Counted from the first letter of the stretch, positions 37,899 to 49,630 are shown. The stretch is DNA of 64,000 nt from Escallonia rubra (GCA_033065855.1 JAVXUO010002949.1:744001-808000), one strand, 5' to 3'. Numbers and translations: made by a program. The notes: a model not told the origin generated them from the sequence alone.

Positions 37899-40800
37899 AT
37901 GTCAGTGGATAGAAGTTGGATGCAACGGAGGATTGCTCTAAGTGGGATTGGGGTATCGAAAGAGTTTAGATAAGGAGTGAACTGGTTTATTCTCTTTGCT
38001 TTGAATCAACGAGAGTTTGTGGATGACGGCACGATTAAATGCCCATGCAATGATTGTCAGCTGTTAAGTTGGAAAACCCCCAACGATGTAACTTTTGATC
38101 TGTTTCGTAGAGGTTTTATGAGTAACTATACGAATTGGACAAACACAGGGAATCAATTCTGAGGGTGCCCACTGAGTTCAGACAGCAAAGTCCTAGAGAT
38201 CCGGGAATTTCCCAGTATCAACATATGGTAATGGAAACTGGGCGTAGTGGGATTAACTGGGATAACTATTTTAATGATGGTAATCCTAATGTGGAAGAAG
38301 AGCCAAACCAGAGTGCACAGAAGTTTTATAAATTGTTAAAAGACTCTGAGGAGCCAATATGGAATGGAAGTACAAAGCACACCAAGTTATTTGCTGTGAC
38401 AAGGATGCTGTACTTAAAGTCTGAGCATTGTCTAAGTGATAGAGGTTTTGATGCTTTTCTGAAACTTAATAAAGAAATGTTGCCAAAGGATGAGAAGTTG
38501 CCTGACACGTACTATAGTACTAAGAAAATGATGATGAAACTTGGTTTGGGGTACCAGAAGATAGATGCATGTAATAATGATTGTGTCTTATTTTGGAAGA
38601 AGAACATTGACTTGAGTGAGTGTCCGGTTTGTGGCCACGCAAGGTATAAACCGACCAGTGGGAAGAAAATGAAGATATCATGAAAGATATTGCGGTAATT
38701 TCCACTGACACCAAGGCTTCAAAGGTCGTATTACTTTTCTAAACCGGCAGAGCATATGAGATGGCATAGCAACGTCCACAGCAAAGTTCCTGATTTATTA
38801 AGACACCCTGCCGATGGAGAGGCGTGGAAGGAATTTGATTGCGGACACCCATCTTTTGCTACAAAAGTTCAAAATATCCAACTTGGGCTCGCTACTGATG
38901 GGTTTAATCATTTTGTGCACTCTAGCACACCTTACTCTATGTGGCCTGTGATCATTGTCTCACGTAACCTTCCTCCAGATATGTGCATGAAGAAGCAATT
39001 CATGTTTTTATCATTACTCATTTCTGGACCTACGAGCTCGGGTAGAAATATAGACGTGTGCTTGCGGACGTTGATCGATGAGTTAAAAATTATGTGGGAA
39101 GTTGGAGCCCCAGCATTTGATGCATCTCTTAAACAAAACTTCAACTTGAGGGCAGCAGTCATGTGGACTATCAATGACTTCCCTGCGTACGATATGTTGT
39201 GTGGGTGGAGTACACGCGATAGGTTGGCATGTCCTATTGTATGGAAGTGAGTAAGGCTTTCACCTTAAAATACGGGGGGAAGGCTTCATTTTGGGGGTGT
39301 CACAGACAATTCTTGCTGCCTAATCATCCATTTCGAAGGCAAAAAGATAAGTCTGATAAAACTGTGGAGCGTCGCGTTGAAACACGTGACATATTGTTTG
39401 GGGAGGAAGTGTATATGTGCGTAAAGGACCTTGACATGGATGCGGTACCATTTGGAAAGTGTGCTGCCAGCCTAAAACTTCCTGGCTTTGGAAAAACACA
39501 CAACTGGAAGAAAATGTGCATCTTTTGGGAGCTGCCTTATTAGCCGACCCTCCTTCTCTGCAACAATCTTGATGTTATGCACATTGAGAAAAATATTTTT
39601 GAAAATGTGTTTAATACAGTCATGAATGTCAAGGGCAAATCAAAAGATCACATAAAAGCACGCAGAGATATGCAAATGATGGGTATACGGCGTGAATTGC
39701 ATCCACGATTGGTTAATGGTAAGCTGGTTTTGCCCAAAGCAATATATGCATTGGATAAAAAGCAGATCCAACAGGTGTGCGAGTGGGTTAAACTGCTGAA
39801 GCTGCCAGATGGCTATGCATCTAATATATCACATTGTTGTAACCTGACTGATTGTAGGTTTTATGGTTTAAAGAGTCACGATTGTCATGTTGTCACGCCC
39901 CCCGGAAGGGGCGCAACGCTAAACAGGCTAGTTAACACATATACCTCAAGGATAAACAGAGCTTTACTACAAAACCTCAAATGAAATAGCGGAAGTATGC
40001 TTAAACATTACAGTCTTCCATAAGTGGAAAGACTGAACATAACATTATATTACAGACCACCTCTCTTCTACACAAGTACTACACTCCAAAAGAAAAGAAG
40101 AACAACTAAACGTTGCTCACCCAGCGTAATACTCTTGAGTCTCCCCGAGGTAATCCTCTTCGTCCCTTGGCAAATACTCCGACTCTGAACCTAGAAAAAA
40201 AAAAGTATCGGGAATGGGTCAGCCTAATGGCTCAGTAGGGCATCCGGTGCTTTTAAGTCTAAACATGACTTGATCATATTATGTGTAGTTAGTATGAACA
40301 TGCAAGTCACTTGAACAGATGATACCTACGTACTTAAGAATAATTTAACATATCGAGTAACACATGCAAGCATCTGCTCACACTTGCCTTCAAAAGAAAC
40401 GAGAATAACATATCGAGCAAGATTTGAAATCTTATAGAACATACACGAGAATGACAAGCAAGACCGAAATATTAACTTGATCTCGCCAAGAATAACCAAA
40501 CAGTACAAAATTTTCAAGACAAATACAAGCCAAGTACGAGAATATCAATATGCAAATATGCCCCTCATGCACGAGCCAACCTTCCCTGAGTGCGAGAGAC
40601 TTTTCGTATCGCAACCAACTGATATAGCGGGTTCGATAAAAGAAGTCCAACGTCATCACAGGCACGCCAATAATTCCTTTCGAGAATTAGTACGCATAGC
40701 TAGTGCGCACTATCAAGACATGAACGAGAACGAGAACCCTGGCCGGATAACTTCCAACCCCGGCAAATAACACCCTCAACTCACTTTTTTCCTCCTCCTT

Positions 40801-43576
40801 CACGTGATATGCATAATCATGTACATACGTCAACATGAATGTCATCAAGTTACCGTATTATCAACAATACATGCCAAACATGTAACCTAATCTGCCCAGT
40901 ATTTCAAATGGCAGCAGGAGTAGTCTGTACTCCGAAAATCATAACAATTTAATTACAAGGCTTCTACAGTCAACCTATATATTTATGAAAACTAGACTTA
41001 AAGAGCTACATCCCAGTATTTCACTTGACACGAAAATATTGTTTTAAGATCATATTAAGATCTTTAAAAAGACAACTTCAGAATCTGCCTAGCAACAGTT
41101 TCACAAGATAGGTTCCAAGCCACGAATTTTAAACCATAGCAATAGTACTTGAAATAATCTGAAATTTGGTATGTATACTCTATACATGTACTAGTGTAAC
41201 ATATAAAATAACCAGGTCCAAATATCAACTAAAAGTATACCTTTCTAAGCACCAAAAGGTACCCTAATTCCATGACTGTTTTGTAGTTTTCAGCATACAT
41301 GAACACACATCTCCTTGAATCATTTCAGGAAAATATGTAAAAATATTTTACTACTACTCATAATAATTCTCTATCATGCTTTAAAACCTAAAAGAACAAG
41401 ATAACCTACCTTAAAGAATTTTAGGCCAAGCCAATTCAAGAAGATTCTCTCCTTTGTTCTTCCTTTTCTTCTTCTCTTCTTCTCTTCCTCCCTTTCCCTC
41501 CTTTCTTTTCTTTCTCTCTTTTTCTTCTCTTTGTTCTATTTTGCCCGAGACTAGGTCTTGCAACCCCACCTTCTCTTTTGTTTCTAAATTATCCACTTAG
41601 GCTTCTTTCCATTTTTTTATTAGTTTCTTTTGATTACTCACCACCAAACATAGGTGGCACACCAAAATGCTATTAATCCCACACCCCTTCACGTGACCCC
41701 TTATAGCTAACTTAGGATATTTTGAAATTGACCCCAAAGCTTTACATAACTACTTTTTAACTCTAAGTTTTACATAATTACATTTTGGGCCCACAATTAA
41801 TTTCGATATTTATTTTATGTATACAAATATTATAACACGATTACATTATTTCAACCAAATTTAAATATGTTTAAATTTAATAAAATGATTAGTAGCTAAT
41901 TAAGATCGGGGCCTCACACATGTATTCATGGAAAGATTTATACCAATTATCTTTCGTGACCGCTTGCCGAAGCCAGTAAATGAAGCATTGACTGAACTTA
42001 GTCATTTCTTCCGTGATTTGTGCTCAAAGGTGCTCCGAGAGAGTGATGTTAAGATTCTTGAGAAAAACATTGTTAAGACAGTGTGCAAGTTAGAAAAAAT
42101 CTTTCCCACGTTGTTCTTCGACTCGATGGAGCATTTGACCATTCACTTAGCATATGAGGCTAGAGTGGCCGGACCTGTGCAATATCGATGGATGTATCCA
42201 TTTGAGAGGTGATGTCGCCCATCCATCTTTAAATTGTATTTCATACTTGCACACATGCGTTATTTACTGAAAATGACTTATTTCTTACATAGGTATATGT
42301 TTGACCTTAAGAAAAAGGTGCGTAACAAAGCCTGTGTTGAAGGTTCAATTGCAAAGGCTTACATCCTTGAGGAGCTTACCAACTTCTGCTCCCTTTACTT
42401 TGAGAGTGATGCTGATACAAAGATGAATCGACTTGCTCGCAATGACAATAGTGTCGACATAGAATTCGATGAACGTCTTTCCATATTCACGCATCTTGGT
42501 CGTGCACTTGGAGCAAGGGGTGGTCGATATTTATCCGAGGAAGAGTATATTGCCGCAACATTGTACGCTCTCATGAATTGCAATGAAGTTGCATCATTCA
42601 TAGTGTAAGTAGTTGTGTATATATCTTCCTTCTCATAGTTCAAGAACATAATATAATGATGATGCTATATAACATACAGTGAATACGATGAGGAAGTATT
42701 ATTCGCAAATCCTGGGATATCAGATGGACAACTTGAAAAAATGCGAAATAACGCGCTCCTTGAGTGGTTCCGACTGCGCGTAAGTTCTAAAACCACATCT
42801 CATTTCTAATGTAGACCATATGTAATAACCTAATACTTTGTGCAAATTGTTTGTTGTTGTAGACCGCCCAGGATGGAGTTGATGTTTGTCTCAAATTGCT
42901 TGCTGCTTGCCCTAGTAGACTAGTTTCGTGTTATAAAGGGTACATTGTCAACGGGTTTAGGTTTAACACGATGAAAGTTGACCTAACTAAACAAACCCAA
43001 AACAGTGGAGTTTTGATCAAAGGTGACTGTTATAATGATAGTGAGCGTGATTTTAATGGGCAGTTGGAGGAGGTTGTTGAATTAGATTATTATGGCAGCG
43101 GTAATCGACTGGTAATGTTCAAGTGCAGATGGTTTGACATTACAGCTGGTATCCAAGTTAGTCGACATGGGATTATAGACGTTAATATGAGGTCAAGGCT
43201 CGGATCGTATGAATCATTTGTATTTGCAGCTCCAGCAACGCATGTCTTCTATGCAAAGGGTGTGACAAGGAAGGACCCAAATTGGCATACTGTTATCAAG
43301 ACCAACAGAGGCTTTGTTGATGATGATGTGTTCGTTGAGATGTACCAAGATGATGATTCTCCCACAGTGATATCGCTTCAGGAGAATAACGATTTTGTTG
43401 ATGAGCCTCTTTGCGAATTAGGCCATGCTAGAGAAGAGGTCGATGCTGAAGCCCTTCGTGATGATGAAGATGATGATGACGGCGATTTCGAGGAAGACGT
43501 TGATGACGAAGAAGAAGACGATGAAGATGACGAGGAGGAGGAAGACGTTCCGTTGTCTATTAGTGATAGTGATTGA
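37899..43576 (+). pseudogene. CACTA tnp2-type transposase (copy D), degenerate
   Basis: ATG at 37899 (MSVDRSWMQRR). Transposase-associated domain 37899-38162 (CPCNDCQ), linker 38220-38650, Transposase_21 core 38700-39540 (LATDGFNHF, HSSTPYSMWP), and DUF4218 39577-39885 continuing at 41919-42210 (HLAYEARVAGPV, RWMYPFER) and 42290-42608. A DUF4216-like region with a long Asp/Glu tail fills 42860-43576. Introns are likely near 42210-42290, 42608-42680 and 42780-42862. Damage: TAA at 37968, a frame change near 38150, TGA at 38681 and TAA at 38694, a frame change near 39240, TAG at 39541 (Trp in this family), and a 2 kb solo LTR inserted in DUF4218. Downstream exons are better preserved than the N-terminal half. 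Confidence 0.88.
39891..41918 (-). mobile_element. Solo LTR inserted in the tnp2 gene
   Basis: Starts TGTCACGCCCCCCGG and ends GATCGGGGCCTCACA. It is flanked by exact 5 bp target duplications CATGT (39886-39890 and 41919-41923). Removing it restores the DUF4218 frame across SHDCHV. On the minus strand it begins TGTGAGGCCCCGATC, a usual gypsy LTR start. No primer site, polypurine tract or gene is present, so it is a solo LTR of 2028 bp. Confidence 0.88.
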
Positions 43577-44050
43577 CTGTGTAAAGCAAAAAGATTCTTA
43601 TCAATGTACTTTTGCGCATGTGGTGTTTATTATTTAAATTGAATTGATTATTAATTGATGGTAGTTGACTATTTAAATTGGGTTATCTTTTATACTCGGC
43701 CATGCCACATTGTTAGTGTACTAATTTTTGCACTTAAGTTGTTTATTATTCGTGCAAACTACATTGTTATTAATTTACTTTTGTGCCTAAGTTGTTTATT
43801 ATTCAAGCGAACTAATTACACTCAATTAACTTTTGCACTTCCCACTTTTTGTAGATATGCCGAGATCCAGTGCACCTCGAGGTCGTGGAGGTGGCCGTTG
43901 CGGAGCTGCTTCGGCACGGTCAGCCCCCCTCCCTAGGATTGGTGACGCGACTACTACTGAGCAATCGTCATCGTCATCAAAAGCTTTAGACCATGGTGAG
44001 ACAATATTAGTTTCGTGTCGAATTGAAAGATATTTGTTGCAATTATATAT

Positions 44051-44162
44051 GGATCGTGATCCATTGCTAGCGCTAGCAGCGCTAGCACCGTCCGCTACAT
44101 AATGTAGCGGACGGCCAAACAGCGCTAGTAATAGTGCTAGCGCTAGCAATGGATCACGATCC
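44051..44162. mobile_element. 112 bp MITE related to the MULE termini
   Basis: Perfectly foldable: GGATCGTGATCC...GCTAGCGCTAGCA on the left is mirrored by TGCTAGCGCTAGCAATGG and GGATCACGATCC on the right. The centre is the palindrome with arms GTCCGCTACAT and ATGTAGCGGAC. The GATCCATTG and GCTAGC terminal motifs and the palindrome match the MULEs at 51205-62522, so it looks like a minimal derivative of that family. It lies at the edge of a (TA)n tract. Confidence 0.8.

Positions 44163-44210
<48 letters not shown>
44163..44210. repeat. (TA)n microsatellite
   Basis: About 45 bases of TA repeat adjoining the right end of the 112 bp MITE. Confidence 0.95.
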
Positions 44211-44215
<5 letters not shown>

Positions 44216-45578
44216 ATGTCTTCCTTTTTCATCATTTGCAGCGTCTAGTTCATCTGTACCGCGAGGTAACATCCGCGGGATACCTCTCCAGCCACCCCGG
44301 AGAAGAGGATTACTGCTCACGTCCGAAACAATTAGTATGTTTTTAATTTTCAAAGCTCAATTCTAAACGCACTTATATTGGGATTAATGTATCTCTCTTG
44401 TGATTTCTTATATTTAGCTTTGTTGAGGATTGTGTTAGGACCAAAATATGTCCTATTATCAAGGCCCACCTCCCACAGCCTTATGCGATGTGGGGGTTGT
44501 GGACGGAATCAGACAAGGATCTTGTCTAGGGGAAGTTCTTGGTAAGGAGCGCAGTATTTTTATGTGCTTTATTTGGTTTTAGAAGTACATTATCGCTGAA
44601 TTTTTCTTTCTAACCGTGTTTGAAAATTGTGTTGAATTATGTTCAGGACTATTTCAAATTTGAGTCCGACGGAGACCAAGAGCTTGGGAGGCAGGCCTAG
44701 GAGTGGCATTGTTCCGAGAACTACAAGAAATGGATGCTCAATGCGAGGAGGTGGGCGCTAGCTCGGGCGGGTGCGACAGATATATCTATGGCCAGGGAGC
44801 AGTTTGCGATGAGCACACAACTCTTGTATTACTTTTGTATTCATATTGCATTCTTATTGGTTGCGGCTAGTAGCATTCCTCTTACATTTCTGTTATTTTT
44901 ATACAGAATTCATATAGAGAAAGAGTTCAGGCCAACTTCTTGGCAGACGGTAGCCAGACCCTGGACGACGTCGCTTTGTGGTCAGACGCTACGGGGGCTC
45001 TTAAGAAGGAGCATATACTCAGCCACTCTCGTCAGTCCGCACGATCCTTGCTAATTGGAAAAGCTCAGTCGTCAGGTGAGACCAGTTGTAGCGGTCCTCG
45101 GGCAGATACGACGGAGAAAGCGCGCTTTGCCACATGGTTTGATGAGCGACTTCAGATGATGATCCATGGCGGTTTTCTTTTGCCCGGCCCCAGACTTCTG
45201 GTAATACAAATTTTCTCAAGTAGTTATGTGTTTTGGTCATTCTATAAGTGATCTTGATTTGATATATTATGTTGAATTTGAATCATTTGTATGGCTTCGT
45301 GCAGAGCGATACTGATCCTAGTGTCGGTGACCCCCAGGGTGATGAGGATGTTGTTGGATCGAACGTGCCTTCATCGAGGAATGAAGAAGATGATGACGGG
45401 GTTAGTCGTTCTACCGACTAGTGATCTAGATATGGGTTGGGGTTATGTATTAACTTGGATTTTATTGATTTTAATTGATCATCGGTACTTAACTGTATGT
45501 ATTTTATTGATTTTAATGCATATGTTTACCTATAGTTTGATGAATGCGACAAGTTATTTGAATGAATGCGGGACAAGG

Positions 45579-45644
45579 GGTTGAAACGGTTTTGAATGAA
45601 TGCGTTGAAAACTTTCAACGCATTCATTTAAAACCGTTTCAACC
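45579..45644. repeat. Near-perfect hairpin after the TnpA-like gene
   Basis: Arms of about 31 bases (GGTTGAAACGGTTTT, then a GAATGCGTTG core, mirrored by CAACGCATTC and AAAACCGTTTCAACC) meet with almost no loop and one mismatch. It lies about 160 bases after the second-gene stop codon in CACTA D. It could be a transcript-end hairpin or a small insertion; nothing decides which. Confidence 0.75.
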
Positions 45645-45914
45645 GAAGTTAAATCGATTTTTGGACCAATTTAACCTTGGATTGGTATTGGAATTGCTTT
45701 TTGGATTGATATTGGTTTTGCGACAGGTTTTGGACAGGTTCTTTGACCTAATTTTTTTTTGTGCAAAATTCAGGTTTAGCGACCGCACATCGCGGTCGTT
45801 AAACGAAATAAATTCGGCCGCTAATTTAATATTTCAAAATTAAAAAATTATAAAAAATAATTAACGACCGCCACTTGCGGTCGCAAAATAAGTCGCGAAA
45901 TATAATAATATTTA

Positions 45915-47074
45915 GGGATAATTACACGTATGTCCCTGAGGTTATGGTGTAATTATAGGTAAGGACAATAGTTTAGACAAATTACACTTATGTCCGTTGA
46001 CCATACGGAATACAAAAATACATAACGGTTTTGACCAAAAGACTTTATTGCCCCTAATTGAAATTAAAATTCCATTTTTCTTTTATCTTTTTTTGTTCTC
46101 TCCTTCCTCTCTCCAATTCAATCTTTCATCTCAGATTCAATCTCTCCACGCTCCCCCCCACCCCCACCCCACCTCGCCACCTCCCTACTCCACACCCCGT
46201 TGTAGCACCCCCATGCTCCACCCATGCCGACATCGCCCCCGCTCTACCCCCAAGCCGTCGTTGTCCCTCCCTCCCCACCCCGCCGCTCGACCCCTCTTTG
46301 ACCCACCGCGAATCGCCCATCTCTCTCTCTCTCTCATGCCACAACTCAGAATCACGCTAGATTTGTTTTTTGGGTTGTTGAATTCATGGTGGGTTTTGGT
46401 TTGGGAAGAAATAAGAGTGGGATATGGCGGTACATGGTGCGGGGTGATGGGTAACGGCGGTGGTGCCGGGTAGTTGGGTCACAGAGGTTGGCATGGTGTT
46501 GGCAGTGGTGTGTAGGTATGGTGAGGGGCGGCCATGGGGTGGGGGAGGGTGGGGAAGGGAGGGATGGGGCGATGGAGCTGCCAGCGTTGGGCGAGGGAAG
46601 GGGCTGCTGCGGGGGGCGAGGTGGGGGGAGAGAAGAGATGGAGGGGGAAAGGCGACGTCGCCGACAATGGGGGCGACTTCGGCAGAAGATTGGTCGTCGT
46701 CGGTAATTTGAAAACCTAATTTGAAAATTAGGATTTTTATACAAACCCTAAAAAACCCTAATCCTAATTTGAACATTTAAACCATTATATTGGACATAAG
46801 TGCAACCACTGACTAAACTATTGTCCTTGTAATTATACCCTAACCTCAAGGACATACGTATAATTATTTAGTATATGCAGTAAAGGGCAGTATTGCCATT
46901 TTGAAAATTCGTAACGATGACATCATAAAAAATACTCTTTCTGGACGGAACCCTAACGGATTGACACAAGTGTTACAAAATTAGGGTTTTTTTGTCACGG
47001 AATATTACATTTTGAAACTTAATGTCTTTGACTGTAATTACACCCTAACCTCATGGACATAAGTGTAATTAACC
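45915..47074. mobile_element. Non-autonomous MULE nested in CACTA D
   Basis: Ends GGGATAATTACACGTATGTCC and GGACATAAGTGTAATTAACC are inverted copies. Exact flanks ATAATATTTA occur at 45905-45914 and 47075-47084, a 9-10 bp duplication as expected of Mutator-like elements. A second copy of the right-end motif at 46800-46870 suggests a tandem or partial end. The body has a CT-rich leader (46085-46340), a GC-rich block (46400-46720) and AAACCCTAAAAAACCCTAAT. Some frames look coding-like but no domain is recognisable, so captured host sequence is possible but unproven. The termini differ from the other MULEs here. Confidence 0.75.
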
Positions 47075-47129
47075 ATAATATTTAAATAAAAAATATTTTG
47101 AAAATTAATATTTAAAGTAAAAATATATA

Positions 47130-47331
47130 TTTAGCGACCGCGAAAAACGGTCGCTAAATATAGTCGACACGGTCGTTAAATTTAGCGACCGACTAGTAAA
47201 TGCGGTCGCTAAGCTTTAGCGACCTGTCCTATAGCGACCGCTTTTTGCGGTCGTTAAAACGGTTTAGCGACCACCGTTAGACCTTTAGCGACCGCTCTCT
47301 GCGGTCGCTAAAGGGCTGCTTTCTTTTAGTG
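47130..47331. repeat. Right subterminal and terminal repeats of CACTA D
   Basis: TTTAGCGACCGC and GCGGTCGCTAAA alternate in both orientations up to the terminal TTTCTTTTAGTG. A further block of the same motif at 45775-45895 lies on the other side of the nested MULE. Confidence 0.85.
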
Positions 47332-47334
47332 TAT

Positions 47335-47885
47335 GATTAACTAATATTCTGTTAAACATGGAAAGAATAAGCAAAAAGTTGATATTGTTTACCTAGTGGA
47401 TGGACATGCTTTAAGTGAGCTCTTGCGACCTTTGATGCGTACAGATTGACTCACCCACCACCACCTACTTCTTGGAGTTGAATGTTTTCGTCTGTACTGA
47501 CTAAGTGGCATTCGGTTCCCCTATGTTCTTCGAGTACTTCTAGTCCCATTTCACATCCAAGATAACCAAAAAATAAACTCAAATTTCCAAAGAGACTAAC
47601 TATTCCAAATCTGAGCAAATGCGGATAGTGTTGACAATTGTCAGTCATAACCCCTACGTGCAAGCACGGAACAAGCTGGTATAATTGGCTTCTACCTGAT
47701 GACCTATGAGTTTTAATCCAAAAATCTATTCCCAAATCCCAACCCCAGCCCCTTCCCCAAAAAAAAGAAAGAGGGAGTGCATTCCATCGATTAATAGCTC
47801 AGTCATATGTAATTCTCCTTACTCTCTAAAGACGTGGTATCTACATCGAAATGGTACAGTACGACATGATCACACAAATGGTGGA
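47335..47885. other. Intergenic sequence between CACTA D and the P450 gene
   Basis: Contains the presumed 3' UTR and downstream region of the minus-strand P450. No other gene, RNA or repeat is recognised. Confidence 0.5.
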
Positions 47886-49394
47886 TCAGTCTGTTCTTTC
47901 TCGAACTACAACCGGAAGGCCACCTCTCATAGTGGCGGTTAGACCTGGAGCGAACTGTGGAGTTTGACTAGGTCTGCTGACTTCCATATCAAACCGCCGG
48001 ATCAGCGAGAGAGCCACGCTTTTCATCTCAACCAGTGCCAGTTCTTTCCCCAAGCAAACCCTAAGACCAGCTTGAAAAACTGGATACTTGAAAGGGCACT
48101 TTGGCCTAAAAACCCCATTTTCTAACCACCTTTCTGGCTTGAACTCTAGACAATCCGGACCCCATATCTTTTCCATCCGACCCATTGCGTACGGATGATA
48201 CGTAACCCTCGTACCCTTCCGAACAAACGTACCATCCGGAAGCACATCGTCTTCTTGACAAAACTTCGAATCAAACTGAACAGGTGGGTACAGCCTCATG
48301 CTCTCGTGCAACGCTGCATTTAAGTAATGCATGTCTCTCAGTTGATCAAAACTTGGTAGTGATTTTTCTGTCAAACGCATGACCCGATCAGATTCTTGTC
48401 GAATATTCGACACAACTTCCGGGTGTTCCGCCAGTAACATGAAGAAACTTGTCATTGCAGAAGCAACCGTGTCACGACCGGCTAAAAGGAAGCTAATTAC
48501 AATGTCTCTGAGGTACAAATCGTCATCAATAGAACCCATGAATCTGGAAAGAAGATCCTTGTGGGTGGAAAATCCATTTTCCCGCTTATGCCTAATTACT
48601 TCATTGGAAAGGACGTTGACGAGCCTAATAGCTTCCTTCAATTTCTTCTCCGAACCTATATTCAGCAACCGTTTGACTTTCCAAATCAATGGCAATACGT
48701 TCATCGCCCTCTCTGCTGATAATCTTGAAGCAACATCAAATGCAACCGCGAGTTCTGAAATTGGTAATGACAATTTTAAGCAACCGGGGTCTAATCCGAA
48801 GGAAAATTTACAGATGGTATCGAAAGAAAATCTTCGAAAAACGTCCTGTAAATCAAGAGCAGTATTGTCCTTCTTGGCTGCAACCGATGACAATAGAGGC
48901 ATTAGTCTATTGCGGATCTCAGACGAAACAACATCAAAGGCATATGAACGTATCGACACACTTCCAAGTTCTAGACTCGCCATTTTTCGCTGAAACTTCC
49001 ACGACTTGCCGTCAACGTTGAATATACCTTTGCCCAAAAGATCACCCAGTATGACAGAAAATGGTTTTCCTTTCGGGTAGTTGTGGAAGTTTGTTTTGAG
49101 CATATACTCGACGTTTTGAGGGTTGGCTGTGATAGTGTTGCCTAAGACATGAACATGGACTGTCCCAGTTGGCGACTTTCGAAGGAGATGGGTGTACCAA
49201 TCGCACAGATTGCGGTACTCTAGAGACCATGTGGATTTGAGGAAACCCTGGCAAACATGGCAGTTACACCACGGCTTTACTCTCAGTATAAAGAGCAAAA
49301 GGGAGAAGAAGAGGAAAGTCAAAGTGAATGAGAAGAAGAAGAAGCAAAACTTGGCTTCCAAATTTTGCAAGAAAAATGAAGCTTCAAACACCAT
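47886..49394 (-). CDS. CYP94C: Cytochrome P450, CYP94C-like (fatty acid / jasmonoyl-isoleucine omega-oxidase family)
   Basis: Intact single-exon frame of 502 residues, the usual CYP94 length. The start is taken as the ATG at 49394 (context AACCATGG); the frame is open 55 codons further up, but that stretch is pyrimidine-rich 5' leader. An N-terminal membrane anchor lies at about residues 14-38, then KPWCNCHVC and the CYP94-typical NLCDWYTHLL, TGTVHVHVLG and GDLLGKGIFNVDG. P450 motifs are I-helix AGRDT (305-309), ExxR ESMR (364-367), PERW (420-423) and heme loop FQAGLRVCLG (440-449, Cys447). CYP94 enzymes are ER-bound omega-hydroxylases; CYP94C1 of Arabidopsis oxidises 12-hydroxy-JA-Ile to the carboxy form in jasmonate turnover. 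Assignment to subfamily C is from N-terminal similarity; CYP94A/B/D is possible. It is the only intact host gene in the window. Confidence 0.92.
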   Translation of the reverse strand: MVFEASFFLQNLEAKFCFFFFSFTLTFLFFSLLLFILRVKPWCNCHVCQGFLKSTWSLEYRNLCDWYTHLLRKSPTGTVHVHVLGNTITANPQNVEYMLKTNFHNYPKGKPFSVILGDLLGKGIFNVDGKSWKFQRKMASLELGSVSIRSYAFDVVSSEIRNRLMPLLSSVAAKKDNTALDLQDVFRRFSFDTICKFSFGLDPGCLKLSLPISELAVAFDVASRLSAERAMNVLPLIWKVKRLLNIGSEKKLKEAIRLVNVLSNEVIRHKRENGFSTHKDLLSRFMGSIDDDLYLRDIVISFLLAGRDTVASAMTSFFMLLAEHPEVVSNIRQESDRVMRLTEKSLPSFDQLRDMHYLNAALHESMRLYPPVQFDSKFCQEDDVLPDGTFVRKGTRVTYHPYAMGRMEKIWGPDCLEFKPERWLENGVFRPKCPFKYPVFQAGLRVCLGKELALVEMKSVALSLIRRFDMEVSRPSQTPQFAPGLTATMRGGLPVVVRERTD

Positions 49395-49448
49395 GGTTGA
49401 CGTGTAAGAGAGTGTAGAGAGAGAAAAGGAAGGAGGTGGGAAAACGGG

Positions 49449-49476
49449 GGAGGGAGAGAGAGAGAGAGAGGGGAAG
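49449..49476 (-). promoter_or_regulatory. Pyrimidine patch in the P450 5' leader
   Basis: The minus strand is rich in CT repeats (CCTCTCTCTCTCTCTCT) between the TATA box and the start codon. Such patches are common in plant core promoters and leaders. Confidence 0.5.
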
Positions 49477-49512
49477 GGTGGAGTGAAGGGATTGTGAGTG
49501 GTGGGTTTTGGT

Positions 49513-49518
49513 TTTATA
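49513..49518 (-). promoter_or_regulatory. TATA box of the P450 gene
   Basis: TATAAA on the minus strand, about 120 bases before the chosen ATG, which implies a leader of about 90 bases. Confidence 0.55.
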
Positions 49519-49630
49519 TTTGTGTGGCTTGTACTGTTGGAAAGTGGACACACACACATGCACAGCTGTGTAATTCAAGTGGCGTGGGGCTTGTCTGTGG
49601 ATTTTTCTGTTGATGACACCCAACTGTGGA

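Larger units (their letters stand above)
43857..45421 (+). pseudogene. TnpA-like second gene (copy D), degenerate
   Basis: ATG at 43857 follows a TTTTTGTAG acceptor and encodes MPRSSAPRGRGGGRCGAASA. Later exons: 44242-44332, 44410-44540 (CPIIKAHLPQPYAMWGLW), 44645-44810 (FKFESDGDQELG, then NYKKWMLNARR), 44900-45200, and the last at about 45304-45421 ending in an acidic NEEDDDGVSRSTD. Stops at about 44527 and 44698 break the frame. The first intron holds the 112 bp MITE and a (TA)n tract. It is more diverged from copies A-C than the tnp2 gene. Confidence 0.6.
34180..47331 (+). mobile_element. CACTA copy D, complete at both ends (13.15 kb)
   Basis: The left end CACTACAAGAAAGCAG and the right end CTGCTTTCTTTTAGTG form terminal inverted repeats of about 31 bp with few mismatches. 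Flanking triplets are TAT at 34177-34179 and TAT at 47332-47334, the 3 bp target duplication of CACTA elements. Both ends carry TTTAGCGACCGC-type subterminal repeats. Inside are a possible captured gene, a CTAATTAG array, a tnp2 gene, a TnpA-like gene and three later insertions (39891-41918, 44051-44162, 45915-47074). The genes contain stops, so the copy is not autonomous now. Confidence 0.93.

Noticed and set aside
46126-46744. Overlapping Pro- and Gly-rich frames on both strands
   Set aside because: They lie inside a non-autonomous MULE with biased GC-rich sequence; no recognisable domain, so not called as genes.
48379-48993. Plus-strand frame opposite the P450 gene
   Set aside because: It is the antisense shadow of a well-conserved coding sequence.
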